A stretch of 64,000 nt of DNA, from the NCBI GenBank assembly GCA_012517355.1, contig JAAYVD010000086.1, forward strand, positions 85,275 to 149,274, given 5' to 3'. Shown piece by piece: positions 34,601 through 43,394 of the stretch; the first letter of the stretch is position 1, and each line of letters begins with the position of its first letter. The DNA is from Candidatus Rifleibacteriota bacterium (lineage in GTDB: Bacteria; Muiribacteriota; Ozemobacteria; Ozemobacterales; Ozemobacteraceae). The notes beneath the pieces are model-generated. The model was given only the letters and a program-made list of their open reading frames with translations, was not told the DNA's origin and ran no database searches. The position numbers and the translations under genes were made by a program.

Positions 34601-36992
34601 AGGGCGGGGTGTTGTCGTAGACGAAGGTCCGGGTGGCGGGGGCGATGGCGGTGTTGCCCGCCTTGTCGATCGGGTTGACGGTCACCGAGTAGGTGCCGTT
34701 CAGGGTGAGCTTGGGGAAGGTGAACGTGATGGTGGTGCTGCCGTTGTTGGTGTAGTTGCCCGCGATGGTGGTGTTGGTGGGGAGGTGGGTCAACGAGAAG
34801 ACGAAGGGCGGCACGTTGAAATTGATGCCGGTGTCGCTGCCGTCGCGGATGACCGCGGTCAACTTGGTGATGTCGCTGGCGACGACGGGCGTGATGCCAC
34901 CTTCGTTGATGTCGGTGACCTCGTCGTCAAAACTGACCCGATCGACGGCGGGCTGGTCCTTGTCGACGATGACGATGCGGTAGTTGGTGCGGGCTTCGAT
35001 GTTGGGGTTGGGCTTGGCCTGGTCGGCCGCGTAGACCCACAGCTTGTACCGGCCGGCGGCGAGGGTGGTGGTGTCCCAGGGGTAGTTGATGGCCGCCGTC
35101 TGTCCGTTGAAGATGGGAACGGTGGTGGTGGTGATGGCACCCCCCGCGAAGTTCTGGTAGGCGATCTCCACCCAGCCGACCCCTGACAGAGTGTCCTGGG
35201 CGGTTCCCTTGAGGTAGATGGTGGTGGTGTTGCTGGAGATGTAGAGCGTATCCATGCTCTCCATCGTGGTCGTCGGCGGGGCGGTGTCGACCGAGAAGGC
35301 GTTGGGCAGGCTCTGCTCGGCCATCGTGTTGCCCGCCTCGTCCTGGGCCCCGAAAAGGCGCAGGGCGGCGACCCCGTCCCAGGTGCTCGACTGCCCGTTC
35401 GGGATGGCGATGTTGGCGATGTAGGTCCGGGAGGCGGTCCAGGTACCGTTGGTGCTGATGGTTTCGCCGCCGTTGGCGGGCTTCAGGCCGAGGCTCGGCT
35501 TCACCGTGGTGTTCATGTCCTCGTTGAAGTCGATCTGGACCTGGAAGTCACCGACCCCGATGTACGGGGGCGGGGTGATCGGCAGGGGGGTGCTGGCCAG
35601 GCTGGCACCCCGCGCCAGTTGGAAGGTGGCGGGACCGACGGGGACATTGTCCTGGCGGACCTCGATGTTCGCCGAGTAGGCGGAGGAGTTCCCGCCAGGG
35701 GCGGCGGAGTCGAAGGTCTGGACGTAGAAGACGTTTTTCGCGCCGGCCACCAGGGGGACATCGACGAAGGTGAAGGTGCCGTCGGTGTTGGCGCTCACCG
35801 TCTGGATGGGGGCCTTGACGGCAGTGGAACTGGTGAAGAGCTGCACGACGACCGGCAGGGATTTGACCCCGGCGTTCTCGGGGTCGAGAGCCCCGGTTCC
35901 GGAGATGTTGATCTTGGTGGCGTTGGTGGGAGACTTGGGCTGGGTCAGGACCGCGATCTGGGGAGCGGTGAGGTCGATGCTGACCGCGAATTCGCTGGAG
36001 GCGGCGGACGGGTTGCCGAGATTGTCGGTGCCGCGAACATAGTAGCTGTGCCGGCCCTCGGTGATGTTGGGGACGGTGGCGCTCCAGTTCTCCCCGTTGA
36101 TGGTGGCGTTCGCCGCCGGGGTGGTGCTGCCGGATTCATAGATGTTCAGAGAGGTCATGCCGGTGGAGATCTTCCCGGTAAAGGTGACATTGGTGTTCTT
36201 CGAATTGATCCCGGGAGAGGCGCTGGCGATGGTGGGGGAACCCGGCCCGTCGACCTTCACGGTGAAGTTGGCCTGACCGGTGCTGGGCTTGCGACCGGAT
36301 TCGGGAATGGTGTCGTCGTACCCGATCGCCTTGATGGTGAAGTTGCCGGCGGGAGCGGCGCTCAGGGTCATCGTATACCGGTACTCAGTGGCGGAGGGGG
36401 TGCCGTCGACGGCGGGGGCGGTGCCGGGGTTGGGCTCGACGGTGACCGTGGGGGCCGCACCAAAGGGCTTGGTGCTGGAGACCCGGAACCGGACCACGTT
36501 GTTGGGGGCGTTATTGGAGAAGATCCCGGTGGAAGAATCGAGGACCACCGAGACGGTAGGGGCGGTGACGTCGATATCGACGCTCTTGTCGCCGTTGGCG
36601 GTGCCGGGGGTGGTGGGAGTGACCACGGCGGTCTCGAGGACCGACACGCCGAAGGCCTGGCCGTCCCCGCCGCCGAGGGTGGCGCCGGTGATCAGGAGGC
36701 TGGCGGTATTTCCGTTGGTGTTGACGGTTCCCAGCGACGCGCCGCCGGTCTTGTTGAAGGTGGCGGCGAAGGGGGGGGTGTCACCGGTCCAGTTGGCGGT
36801 CAGGGTGACCTTGACCCCTTCGTTGAATTTCTTCCCGCTCTGGGCGGGGGGTTCGGTGTTGACGGTCATCGAACAGGCCGTGATGGCGGCCTGCAGGGAG
36901 CCGGCGCCGGCCATGACCAGGATGAACGCCACCAAACCGACCTTCAGCAGGAAGGTCCCGGGAGGGAGGGTCCGCGTGCTTTGTTGCCTCAT
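31608..36992 (-). CDS. giant secreted protein with many Ig-like domains and a FlgD/T9SS-CTD-like C-terminus
   Basis: Signal peptide, repeated bacterial Ig-like units (TAPTVSVVLDSSTG, VDKDQPAVDRVSFDD), C-terminal QAYPNPATGNAAFITYNLGQRADEIRLRIYDTAGHKV...GVYIYKFEA. Confidence 0.85.
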   Translation of the reverse strand: MRQQSTRTLPPGTFLLKVGLVAFILVMAGAGSLQAAITACSMTVNTEPPAQSGKKFNEGVKVTLTANWTGDTPPFAATFNKTGGASLGTVNTNGNTASLLITGATLGGGDGQAFGVSVLETAVVTPTTPGTANGDKSVDIDVTAPTVSVVLDSSTGIFSNNAPNNVVRFRVSSTKPFGAAPTVTVEPNPGTAPAVDGTPSATEYRYTMTLSAAPAGNFTIKAIGYDDTIPESGRKPSTGQANFTVKVDGPGSPTIASASPGINSKNTNVTFTGKISTGMTSLNIYESGSTTPAANATINGENWSATVPNITEGRHSYYVRGTDNLGNPSAASSEFAVSIDLTAPQIAVLTQPKSPTNATKINISGTGALDPENAGVKSLPVVVQLFTSSTAVKAPIQTVSANTDGTFTFVDVPLVAGAKNVFYVQTFDSAAPGGNSSAYSANIEVRQDNVPVGPATFQLARGASLASTPLPITPPPYIGVGDFQVQIDFNEDMNTTVKPSLGLKPANGGETISTNGTWTASRTYIANIAIPNGQSSTWDGVAALRLFGAQDEAGNTMAEQSLPNAFSVDTAPPTTTMESMDTLYISSNTTTIYLKGTAQDTLSGVGWVEIAYQNFAGGAITTTTVPIFNGQTAAINYPWDTTTLAAGRYKLWVYAADQAKPNPNIEARTNYRIVIVDKDQPAVDRVSFDDEVTDINEGGITPVVASDITKLTAVIRDGSDTGINFNVPPFVFSLTHLPTNTTIAGNYTNNGSTTITFTFPKLTLNGTYSVTVNPIDKAGNTAIAPATRTFVYDNTPPSDLRYDPPSGAIVENHHPPILADQVWVFNPSEPNFGLTTSTMEVTYNGNIVGNQVPGASTTALIWDLYGANPHPTDQSGDGRYDITVTPRDAYGNTGVATRSHFFLDTQGPVVVDRYPAQEWFGLAVTSMSMRLSDAPSDISRLTGAPSPGDANWRTGTGSGLNLATSTFRLTTPTTQVGTGTVSGTDTLEISVLNIPTSADGVATLTAQVTAADAVTMAQPNFRDQNASYSYDFYRPEFTFTKPYEGRKYCKKTLAITGGVSDRGTAGNLLVASAAARAAGDPWTPVSCNPALPVKAASYTGTLDISTHSDGNLTLYGTCIDRAGNQSSDSPTGAANLTARTIVVDRTPPAAPTPILPLNGSVSSSRGFRFKWSSVTDGDHYLIQIADDPSFNNVLNHATNASYTEKGQVTAMTEAAFTVPKDGTYYWRVAAIETCEDGYNISAFSTTWRFTADTVKPKVLEVQPTPSTGNKITTGAVTFTIRFSEKMDVTVPITVALTSAGGQMMLVEQTSYKEDTWTGTTVIPKDNSALYDGNATISITSGKDVAGNQMETDSTHLVVINTGPAFEVKLFSNPAHEYELVIVSRSTEALQAPPTCSVSQGGVKVPVTMNFLKEKYYAGSYRINAESPGKAYIDVSGTDLHGMVGRASVEFTVTDLTPETKIALTTSDNKATLTILANTVASNSLLYILPRQAAEPASSPATLAKVLGNKVVGQERAYGSTDLVEILPLEEVGPASVRLTRRIWYSTTVGALKLPVPADKVHVYRQSGKGWVFCGGSLKDGKITAQLGGLGKLALMGDVTAPRLSRFSPGDLDQLEDPRPVFEGTFADPGSGLASSAVTLCIDGMEQPGIFLDDQGSFSWQPVQPLAKGRHLVTVSVTDRAGNQLTKNFAVTAPGPFGIDQLQAYPNPATGNAAFITYNLGQRADEIRLRIYDTAGHKVAEFDTGDFTALTSGKIRWDLCNDDGDRVANGVYIYKFEATRGGQTFKGRGKLAVLR

Positions 36993-37075
36993 ACGGCAGT
37001 CTCCTATCTTTGCAAAACGCCTGGACACGAAACGACAGTTTCCTCACCATCTTTTCGGCATGATCGGGGTCAAAC

Positions 37076-37110
37076 TTGACAGGCCCGCCACCCTCTGGCA
37101 CAATTTCTGC
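37076..37110 (+). promoter_or_regulatory. promoter candidate compatible with both sigma-70 and sigma-54
   Basis: TTGACA (37076-37081)-N17-CACAAT (37099-37104); overlapping TGGCACAATTTCTGC (37096-37110) with GG/GC at -24/-12 spacing. Confidence 0.45.
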
Positions 37111-37159
37111 GGAAAACCTCACGAACTTCCAGTTCAGGCGGGCACGCCAAAGGATCCCC

Positions 37160-39856
37160 GTGTCACGACATCCCCCCACCGCCAGGGGCGGGCTTTTTGT
37201 TCTGTACGTTTTCTCCCTTCTGCTCCCGTTCCTGTGCGGGTGTGGAGGGGTGAACCCGTCGTCGAGCACGGGCAACGACACGGGCACCGAGGTCAGCCTC
37301 GACTGGGGATCGATCACCGGCCGGGTGACCGCGTCGGGTACCCCCCTGGCCCAGGCCTACATCGAAACCACCACCCGGCAGGCGGTGACCGCGAGCGCCG
37401 GAACCTACCTCCTGGGCCCCCTCCCCGCCGGTGACTACCGGTTGATCGCCCGGGCGGCCGGGCTCCAGTCGCAGGTCCGCACCGGGGTTCGCGTCCGCCC
37501 CGGCCTCGTCACCGAGGGGGTCGATTTCGCCCTGACGACCGGCACCGCCACCGCGGCGGCCGATTTCGAGGTGCTGGCGATCTCCCCCGCCTTCGGCACC
37601 GACGGCGAAACGATGACCGTCATCGGCACCGGTTTCGGCAGCACCCCGGGCCGGGTCACCGTGGCCGACCAGGACGCCCGGATCCTCGACTGGAACTCGA
37701 AACTGGACGGCCGGATCGTCGTCCAGCTGCCGGCCGAGGTCGAGACCGGCCCGGTCAAGGTCATCATCGCCGGCCAACTGTCCCATGAGACCCAGGCGTT
37801 GACCTTCACCGCCCGGCCGGTCCTGGTTGAAGCCCTGCCGCCGAGCGCCAAGCCGGGAGCCACCCTGACTTTGCGCGGGCGCAACTTCAACCTGATCACG
37901 GCGTTCAACAAGGTCAGTCTGAACGGGAAGGCCTGCCAGGTGGTGACCGTCAGTTCCGCCCGCCAGATGACCATCATCCTCCCCGCCGGGGCGACGACAG
38001 GGATCCTCCAGATCCGGCTCGAAACGAACGAGTTCCAGCTCGACGGGTTGTCGACCGCCGTGGTGACCATCCTTCCCGAACTGGTGCACATGGCCCCGAA
38101 ACGGTCGATCCCCGACGTCACCATCACCCTCTACGGGCGCAACTTCACCACCGACAAGTCGGCCGTCAAGGTGTTGCTGGGGGGAAGGAAGACGATCCAG
38201 GGGAACGAGATCCTGAGCCTGTCCGACACGCGGCTCACCTTCAAGGCCCCCGGCACCGACGTGGTGCCCGCGGGAGAGGCGGTCGAGGTCAGGGTGTCGG
38301 TGAACGGGTTCCAGACCGAGAAGGCCATCGTCTGGACCGCCTACAACCCCGCCTGGACGACCCTCTCCGCCTATGGCCTGTATGACTTCACGACCGTGTC
38401 GACGGGCGGCACCCTCCACCTGCCCTCCCTCCCCGCCACCGACCGGCTGGCGTTGATCAGCGTGACCTCGGGCGATGCCACGCTCGACCTGGGGGACACC
38501 TACAGCTACATCCTGACCTCGGTGCTCGGAAACAACCGCGCCCCGATCCCCTCGGAGGTCTCTTCCCTGGCCATGGGACGGGCGTCGTTGCCACCTGGCG
38601 GCGGCACCGCCTCCGTGTATCGCGATGTCGGGCCGCTGCTGCGCCGTTTGTTCCCACCGCCGGCGGGTGGCCAGGTCAGACCGGCCCTGGGAGCGGGGGC
38701 CATCCGGCCCGCGATCGCCGACCCGGCCCCCGCATCGGCCACCTTCTGGCTGGTCGATTTCGTGTCGGGCAACCCTGGCGACCCCACCACCGACGACCTG
38801 GCGACCGCGACCCTGGCCGCCACCGGCACCTATTGCCTGGTCTATCTCGACACGGCGACGGACACCGTGGTCACCGCCTCGGATGCCGAGAAGATCGCGG
38901 CCCGGTTCGACGGCATCTACGCCACCCTGGCCACCGCCTGCTGGGACGGCGTGTCGGTGCCCGCCGAGGGGAACATCGACGCGCAGCCGCGCATCCTGCT
39001 GCTGCTGACGCATCAGATCAACCGCGACTCCACGAGCGGGCTGAACGTGTTGGGGTATTTCAATCCCCGCGACAAGGTTCCCACGCAGACCCATTCGGCC
39101 GGCACCGAGATCCTCTACCTCTGGGACCAATGCTACAAGAACAACTTCGACGACTTCTCGGGCATCATGGCGCACGAACTGCAGCACATGATGCACTACA
39201 ACCAGAAGGGGACGGCCGCGGTCGACTGGATCAACGAGGGCCTGTCGGTCTGGGCCCAGCAGGTGGCGGGGTATGGGTTCACGCAGGGCATGCCGACCCC
39301 GGTCAGCTACGTCTCGACCTACCTGGGGACCCCCCACACGGTCTCGCTCAACCACTGGCCCGACGACGCCGGGCTCGAGAACTACGGCATGTCCTACCTG
39401 TTCATCGAGTACCTGTTCGAGCGGTGCGGCGGCTACGTGGCCATCCGGAACCTGGAGAAGAATCAGGGAGAATCAGGCCTCAATGATGTCCAGACAAACG
39501 TGCTGCCCCTGGCCGTGCCGCCGACAGGGGGGGCCCTGGAGCCCTTCTTCCATGACTTCGGCCTGGCGATGTTCCTCGACAACCTGCCGATTCCCGAGAC
39601 CCTGCCCGGCCACGAACCCACCCGGTATGTCTTCCCCAAGATCGATCTGCGCACGACCTTCTCGGGGGTGCGCGGGCTGCACCACCTGACCTTCGACGAG
39701 AACCCCGTCCTGGACCAGACCTTCACCATGAAGGGGTTCGGCGCCGATGTCCTGGAATACCTCGGGGGCAACGGGGGCGACCTGGAGATCACCCGCAGCA
39801 TCACCCCGTCGGTGGCCGGGTACAAGTGCTGGGTCTTGTACTATTCCACGAAATAG
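37160..39856 (+). CDS. lipoprotein with TIG/IPT-like domains and a gluzincin-type peptidase domain
   Basis: GTG start with AAAGGA RBS; LLLPFLCGC lipobox; TIG-like SPAFGTDGETMTVIGTGFGSTPGRVTVADQDA; HELQHMMHYNQKG...WINEGLSVWAQ. Confidence 0.8.
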   Translation: MSRHPPTARGGLFVLYVFSLLLPFLCGCGGVNPSSSTGNDTGTEVSLDWGSITGRVTASGTPLAQAYIETTTRQAVTASAGTYLLGPLPAGDYRLIARAAGLQSQVRTGVRVRPGLVTEGVDFALTTGTATAAADFEVLAISPAFGTDGETMTVIGTGFGSTPGRVTVADQDARILDWNSKLDGRIVVQLPAEVETGPVKVIIAGQLSHETQALTFTARPVLVEALPPSAKPGATLTLRGRNFNLITAFNKVSLNGKACQVVTVSSARQMTIILPAGATTGILQIRLETNEFQLDGLSTAVVTILPELVHMAPKRSIPDVTITLYGRNFTTDKSAVKVLLGGRKTIQGNEILSLSDTRLTFKAPGTDVVPAGEAVEVRVSVNGFQTEKAIVWTAYNPAWTTLSAYGLYDFTTVSTGGTLHLPSLPATDRLALISVTSGDATLDLGDTYSYILTSVLGNNRAPIPSEVSSLAMGRASLPPGGGTASVYRDVGPLLRRLFPPPAGGQVRPALGAGAIRPAIADPAPASATFWLVDFVSGNPGDPTTDDLATATLAATGTYCLVYLDTATDTVVTASDAEKIAARFDGIYATLATACWDGVSVPAEGNIDAQPRILLLLTHQINRDSTSGLNVLGYFNPRDKVPTQTHSAGTEILYLWDQCYKNNFDDFSGIMAHELQHMMHYNQKGTAAVDWINEGLSVWAQQVAGYGFTQGMPTPVSYVSTYLGTPHTVSLNHWPDDAGLENYGMSYLFIEYLFERCGGYVAIRNLEKNQGESGLNDVQTNVLPLAVPPTGGALEPFFHDFGLAMFLDNLPIPETLPGHEPTRYVFPKIDLRTTFSGVRGLHHLTFDENPVLDQTFTMKGFGADVLEYLGGNGGDLEITRSITPSVAGYKCWVLYYSTK

Positions 39857-39865
39857 GGTTGCCGG

Positions 39866-41260
39866 TCAGCCGATCTCGTAGAGCTTCATCTTGTATTGCA
39901 GGGTGCCGCGCTTGATGCCCAGGCGGGTGGCGGCCTGCGACTGGTTGCCCTCGGTGGCCGCCAGGGTGCGCATGATCATCTCCTTCTCGATCATCCCGAC
40001 CACGGCGTCGAGGGACTTCCCCTTCTCGATCTCCTCGGCGATCCAGTCGATGCCGGCGGTGGTGCCGGCGGGGGCGAACCCCAGCTGGATCTCCTCGGGG
40101 AGGTTGGCGAGGTCGATCAGGCTCCCCTTGGCGAAGACGGCCGCCCCTTCCAGGATGTTCTGCAGCTGGCGGACGTTGCCGGGCCACTTGAAGTTCTTGA
40201 GGGCGGTCATGGCGCGGGGGGCGACCCCGTCGAGGGGCCGGCCGAGCTTCTGCGAGGCCACCTTGACGAAATGTTCGACGAGGAGGGGGATGTCGTCGAC
40301 CCGGTCCCGGAGCGGGGGGATGGTGACGTTGACGACGTTGACGCGGTAGAAGAGGTCTTCGCGGAACTCCTTTTTGTCGATCAGCTCGCGCAGGTCGCGG
40401 TGGGTGGCGGCGATGATGCGCACGTCGACCTTGATCGGCTCGTTGCCGCCGAGGCGCTCGACCTCTTTCTGCTGGATGGCGCGCAGGACCTTGGCCTGGG
40501 TGTTGAGGGCCATGTCGCCGATCTCGTCGAGGAAGATGGTCCCGCCGTGGGCGACCTCGAACTTGCCGCGCTTGCGGCCGGTCGCCCCGGTGAAGGCCCC
40601 CCGCTCGTAGCCGAACAGCTCGCTCTCGATCAGGTTCTCCGGCAAGGCGGCGCAGTTCAGCTTGACGAAGGGCCCCGAGGCGCGGGGGCCCCGGCGCTGG
40701 ATGGCCTCGGCCACCAGTTCCTTGCCGGTTCCCGACTCGCCTTGGATGAGGACGGTCATGTCGCTCTTGGCCACCTGCTCGATGCGTTCGCGCACGAGCT
40801 GCATCGGCGGGGAATTGCCGATGATGCGGTCGGTTTCGGGTTCGCCCAGGAACCGTTCCTCGAGGTTCTTCTTCTCCCAGGCGAGGCTGAACCGCTCGCA
40901 GGCCTTGGCGACGATGACCCGCATCTCGTCGATGTCGAACGGTTTCGAGAAGTAGTCGTAGGCACCTTCCTTCATCGCCTCGATGGCCAGCTTCTCGGAA
41001 CCGAACGCGGTCATCAGGATGAACACCACCTCGGGATCGATCTGCTTGACCCGCTTGAGGAACTCGAGCCCGTTGATCGACGGCATGTTGTAGTCGGAAA
41101 TGATGACCTGGAACGACCCCGGCTCGATGGCCTTCAGGGCCTCCTGGGGGTTCTCGGCGGTGCGGACGGCGTATCCTTCCTTCTGCAGGGCGGCTTTCAG
41201 GCTGAACAGGATGGATTTTTCGTCGTCGACCACCAGGATATTGTGGGACTTGAACAACAT
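39866..41260 (-). CDS. sigma-54-dependent NtrC-family response regulator
   Basis: Receiver domain (VDDEKSILFSL), AAA+ GESGTGKELVAEAI, GAFTGA, C-terminal Fis-type HTH. Confidence 0.96.
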   Translation of the reverse strand: MLFKSHNILVVDDEKSILFSLKAALQKEGYAVRTAENPQEALKAIEPGSFQVIISDYNMPSINGLEFLKRVKQIDPEVVFILMTAFGSEKLAIEAMKEGAYDYFSKPFDIDEMRVIVAKACERFSLAWEKKNLEERFLGEPETDRIIGNSPPMQLVRERIEQVAKSDMTVLIQGESGTGKELVAEAIQRRGPRASGPFVKLNCAALPENLIESELFGYERGAFTGATGRKRGKFEVAHGGTIFLDEIGDMALNTQAKVLRAIQQKEVERLGGNEPIKVDVRIIAATHRDLRELIDKKEFREDLFYRVNVVNVTIPPLRDRVDDIPLLVEHFVKVASQKLGRPLDGVAPRAMTALKNFKWPGNVRQLQNILEGAAVFAKGSLIDLANLPEEIQLGFAPAGTTAGIDWIAEEIEKGKSLDAVVGMIEKEMIMRTLAATEGNQSQAATRLGIKRGTLQYKMKLYEIG

Positions 41261-41266
41261 GGCGGG

Positions 41267-43393
41267 TCAGTCCTTTCGTTCGAATGGCAGGTACATGGTG
41301 AAGGTGGTGCCTTCCTGCGGCCGGCTCTTGACCTCGATCTTCCCCCCGTGCAGATCGATGATCTTCTTGACGATGGCCAGGCCGAGGCCGGTGCCGCGCT
41401 GCTTGGTGGTGAAGAAGGGCTCGAAGACCCGGGCCAGGTGATCGGCGGGGATCCCAGGGCCGTTGTCCTCCACCTGCAGGATGGTCCAGGGGCTCCCCGG
41501 GTCGAGGAAGCCCCGGATCATCACCCGGCCGCCGTCGGCAAAGGCCTGGATGGCGTTGAAGATCAGGTTCAAGAATACCTGCTTGATCTTCTCAGCGTCA
41601 ACGAACACTTCGAGGCCTGGGTCGAACCCGGTCTCCAGCACCACCCGGTGCCGCTCCGACTCGTGGTGGACGAGCGCCAGGACCGGATCGATCACCTCGG
41701 ACAGTTTCACGCGCCGGAAACTCGAGCCCTCCGGCCTGGCATACTTGAGCAGTTGCTCGACGACCCCGTTGAGCCGGTCGACTTCCGACACGATGACGTC
41801 GATGTACTCGCGCCGGGTGTCGACAGGCGGGGTCTCCTCCTGGAGGAGCTGCCCGAGGGTCTTGATCGAGGCGAGCGGGTTCTTGATCTCGTGGGCCACG
41901 CTGGCCGCCAGCTGGCCGATGGAACTGAGCTTGTCGGCATGGTAGAGCTGCTGTTCGATGATGCGCCGCTGGGTGATGTCGTCGAGGGTCAGGACCATGC
42001 CGAGCGGCCGGCCGGCCGAGTCGCGCAGGTAGGAGAAGATGCCCTGCATGACCTTGAACCCGCGGTTGGGGCCGAGGTCGAACTCGAGGTCGAAGGGGAG
42101 GCCCTTCTGGTCGTCACGGATCAGCCGCCGGAGGGCCTGCAGGAAGATCCCCCGGGAAGGGCGGTTCATGGGCCGCAGGAAGCGGCGGAGGGAAAGCCCG
42201 GACAACCCGCCGAAGAACTCGGTCAGTTCCTTTTCGGCCGCCGCGTTGACGGTCTCGATGCGGCCTTCGCGGGTCCAGGTGATGACGCAGGTCTCGAGAC
42301 TGCCGAGGATGTTCTGGATGTAGTTCTTCAACTGTTCGAGGCTCTGGATGTAGTGTTCCAGCTTGTCACGGTTGGCCTGCAGGTTGGCGGCCATGTCGTT
42401 GAAGGAGCGGGCCAGGTCGCCCAGTTCGTCGCGACGGGTCTCGGACAGGGAGAACCCGAGGTCGCCCTGGGAGATGCGGTTGGCCCCGTCCCGGATGGCC
42501 CGGATGCTCGCGGTCAGGAACCGCTCGGAGAACAGGGCCGACAGGAACATCGAGACCACCAGCGCCAGCATCGTCAGTTGCAGGTTCTGTCCCCGGGCCT
42601 GTTCGACGAGCGACCGCATCTTTTCCTGGGACAGCGTGCAGTAGACCCGGATGGGTCGGTGATCCTGCGTTTCGCCCACCTCGACGACACAGACCGAATG
42701 GATCTTCCCATCGAGCGGGAGGGTGAAGAACCGGGGATGGGTGTCGCCGTTGCGGTAGACGTCGACCATCATGTCGCGGCGGGCCTGCCCCGTCAGGGAG
42801 GAGGCGGTCACGTCGCTGCGCACCGCCAGGGTGATGTCGGCTTGCAGGTTGCGCGACATCCGCCGCAGGCGGGTGTCGTCGAGCAGCCGGCGCAGGGTCA
42901 GCCGGCCGAGGATCTCGCCCATCTTGTGGATGGGCACGACGGCGCTCATCTCCAGGCCTTCTTCGGTGCGAACCGCCTGGATGGCCGACAGGCTGAGCCG
43001 CGGATCGGCGGGGTTGAGGGGAGGGCCGCGGGTGATCGACCGGTCCGCGGCGGCGAGGGAGGTGCCGTTGGCCAGGGCGATCTGGAGGTCGGCGAAGGCC
43101 GACCCGGCGATCAGGCGCTGCATCTCACGAAGGAGGAGATTGTACAACCCGAAACTCGAGTAGTTCACGATCCGTTCCGACTCGCAGTACAGGGCGGCGG
43201 TGCGCAGCAGGAGGTTGCGATCGGACTCCCAGTAGACCTTGCTGGAATCGGCCAGGACGAACATCCGTTCCTGGAAGGTCTCCTCGGTCTTTTCGAAGAT
43301 CAGCCGGGTGGCGCTTTCGTTGAACACCATGGCCAGCCCCGCGATGAGCAAAAACAGCAGGCCCAGGATCTTGACCCGGAGGGAAACGAACAT
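41267..43393 (-). CDS. membrane sensor histidine kinase (HAMP, PAS, HisKA, HATPase)
   Basis: HAMP-like RISQGDLGFSL...DELGDLARSFNDMAANL; SVAHEIKNPLASIKTLGQLL; NAIQAFADGG; DNGPGIP; FTTKQRGTGLGLAIVKKI. Confidence 0.95.
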   Translation of the reverse strand: MFVSLRVKILGLLFLLIAGLAMVFNESATRLIFEKTEETFQERMFVLADSSKVYWESDRNLLLRTAALYCESERIVNYSSFGLYNLLLREMQRLIAGSAFADLQIALANGTSLAAADRSITRGPPLNPADPRLSLSAIQAVRTEEGLEMSAVVPIHKMGEILGRLTLRRLLDDTRLRRMSRNLQADITLAVRSDVTASSLTGQARRDMMVDVYRNGDTHPRFFTLPLDGKIHSVCVVEVGETQDHRPIRVYCTLSQEKMRSLVEQARGQNLQLTMLALVVSMFLSALFSERFLTASIRAIRDGANRISQGDLGFSLSETRRDELGDLARSFNDMAANLQANRDKLEHYIQSLEQLKNYIQNILGSLETCVITWTREGRIETVNAAAEKELTEFFGGLSGLSLRRFLRPMNRPSRGIFLQALRRLIRDDQKGLPFDLEFDLGPNRGFKVMQGIFSYLRDSAGRPLGMVLTLDDITQRRIIEQQLYHADKLSSIGQLAASVAHEIKNPLASIKTLGQLLQEETPPVDTRREYIDVIVSEVDRLNGVVEQLLKYARPEGSSFRRVKLSEVIDPVLALVHHESERHRVVLETGFDPGLEVFVDAEKIKQVFLNLIFNAIQAFADGGRVMIRGFLDPGSPWTILQVEDNGPGIPADHLARVFEPFFTTKQRGTGLGLAIVKKIIDLHGGKIEVKSRPQEGTTFTMYLPFERKD

Positions 43394-43394
43394 G

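Noticed and set aside
31785-35186. ORF 31785..35186 + (1133 aa), Gly/Asp/His-rich
   Set aside because: Antisense shadow of the Ig-array gene; the minus strand has the signal peptide and domain repeats.
31608-36640. Claim of a type IX secretion substrate for the Ig-array protein
   Set aside because: The C-terminal FlgD/T9SS-CTD-like fold also occurs outside T9SS organisms and no T9SS gene is visible; kept only as a descriptive similarity.
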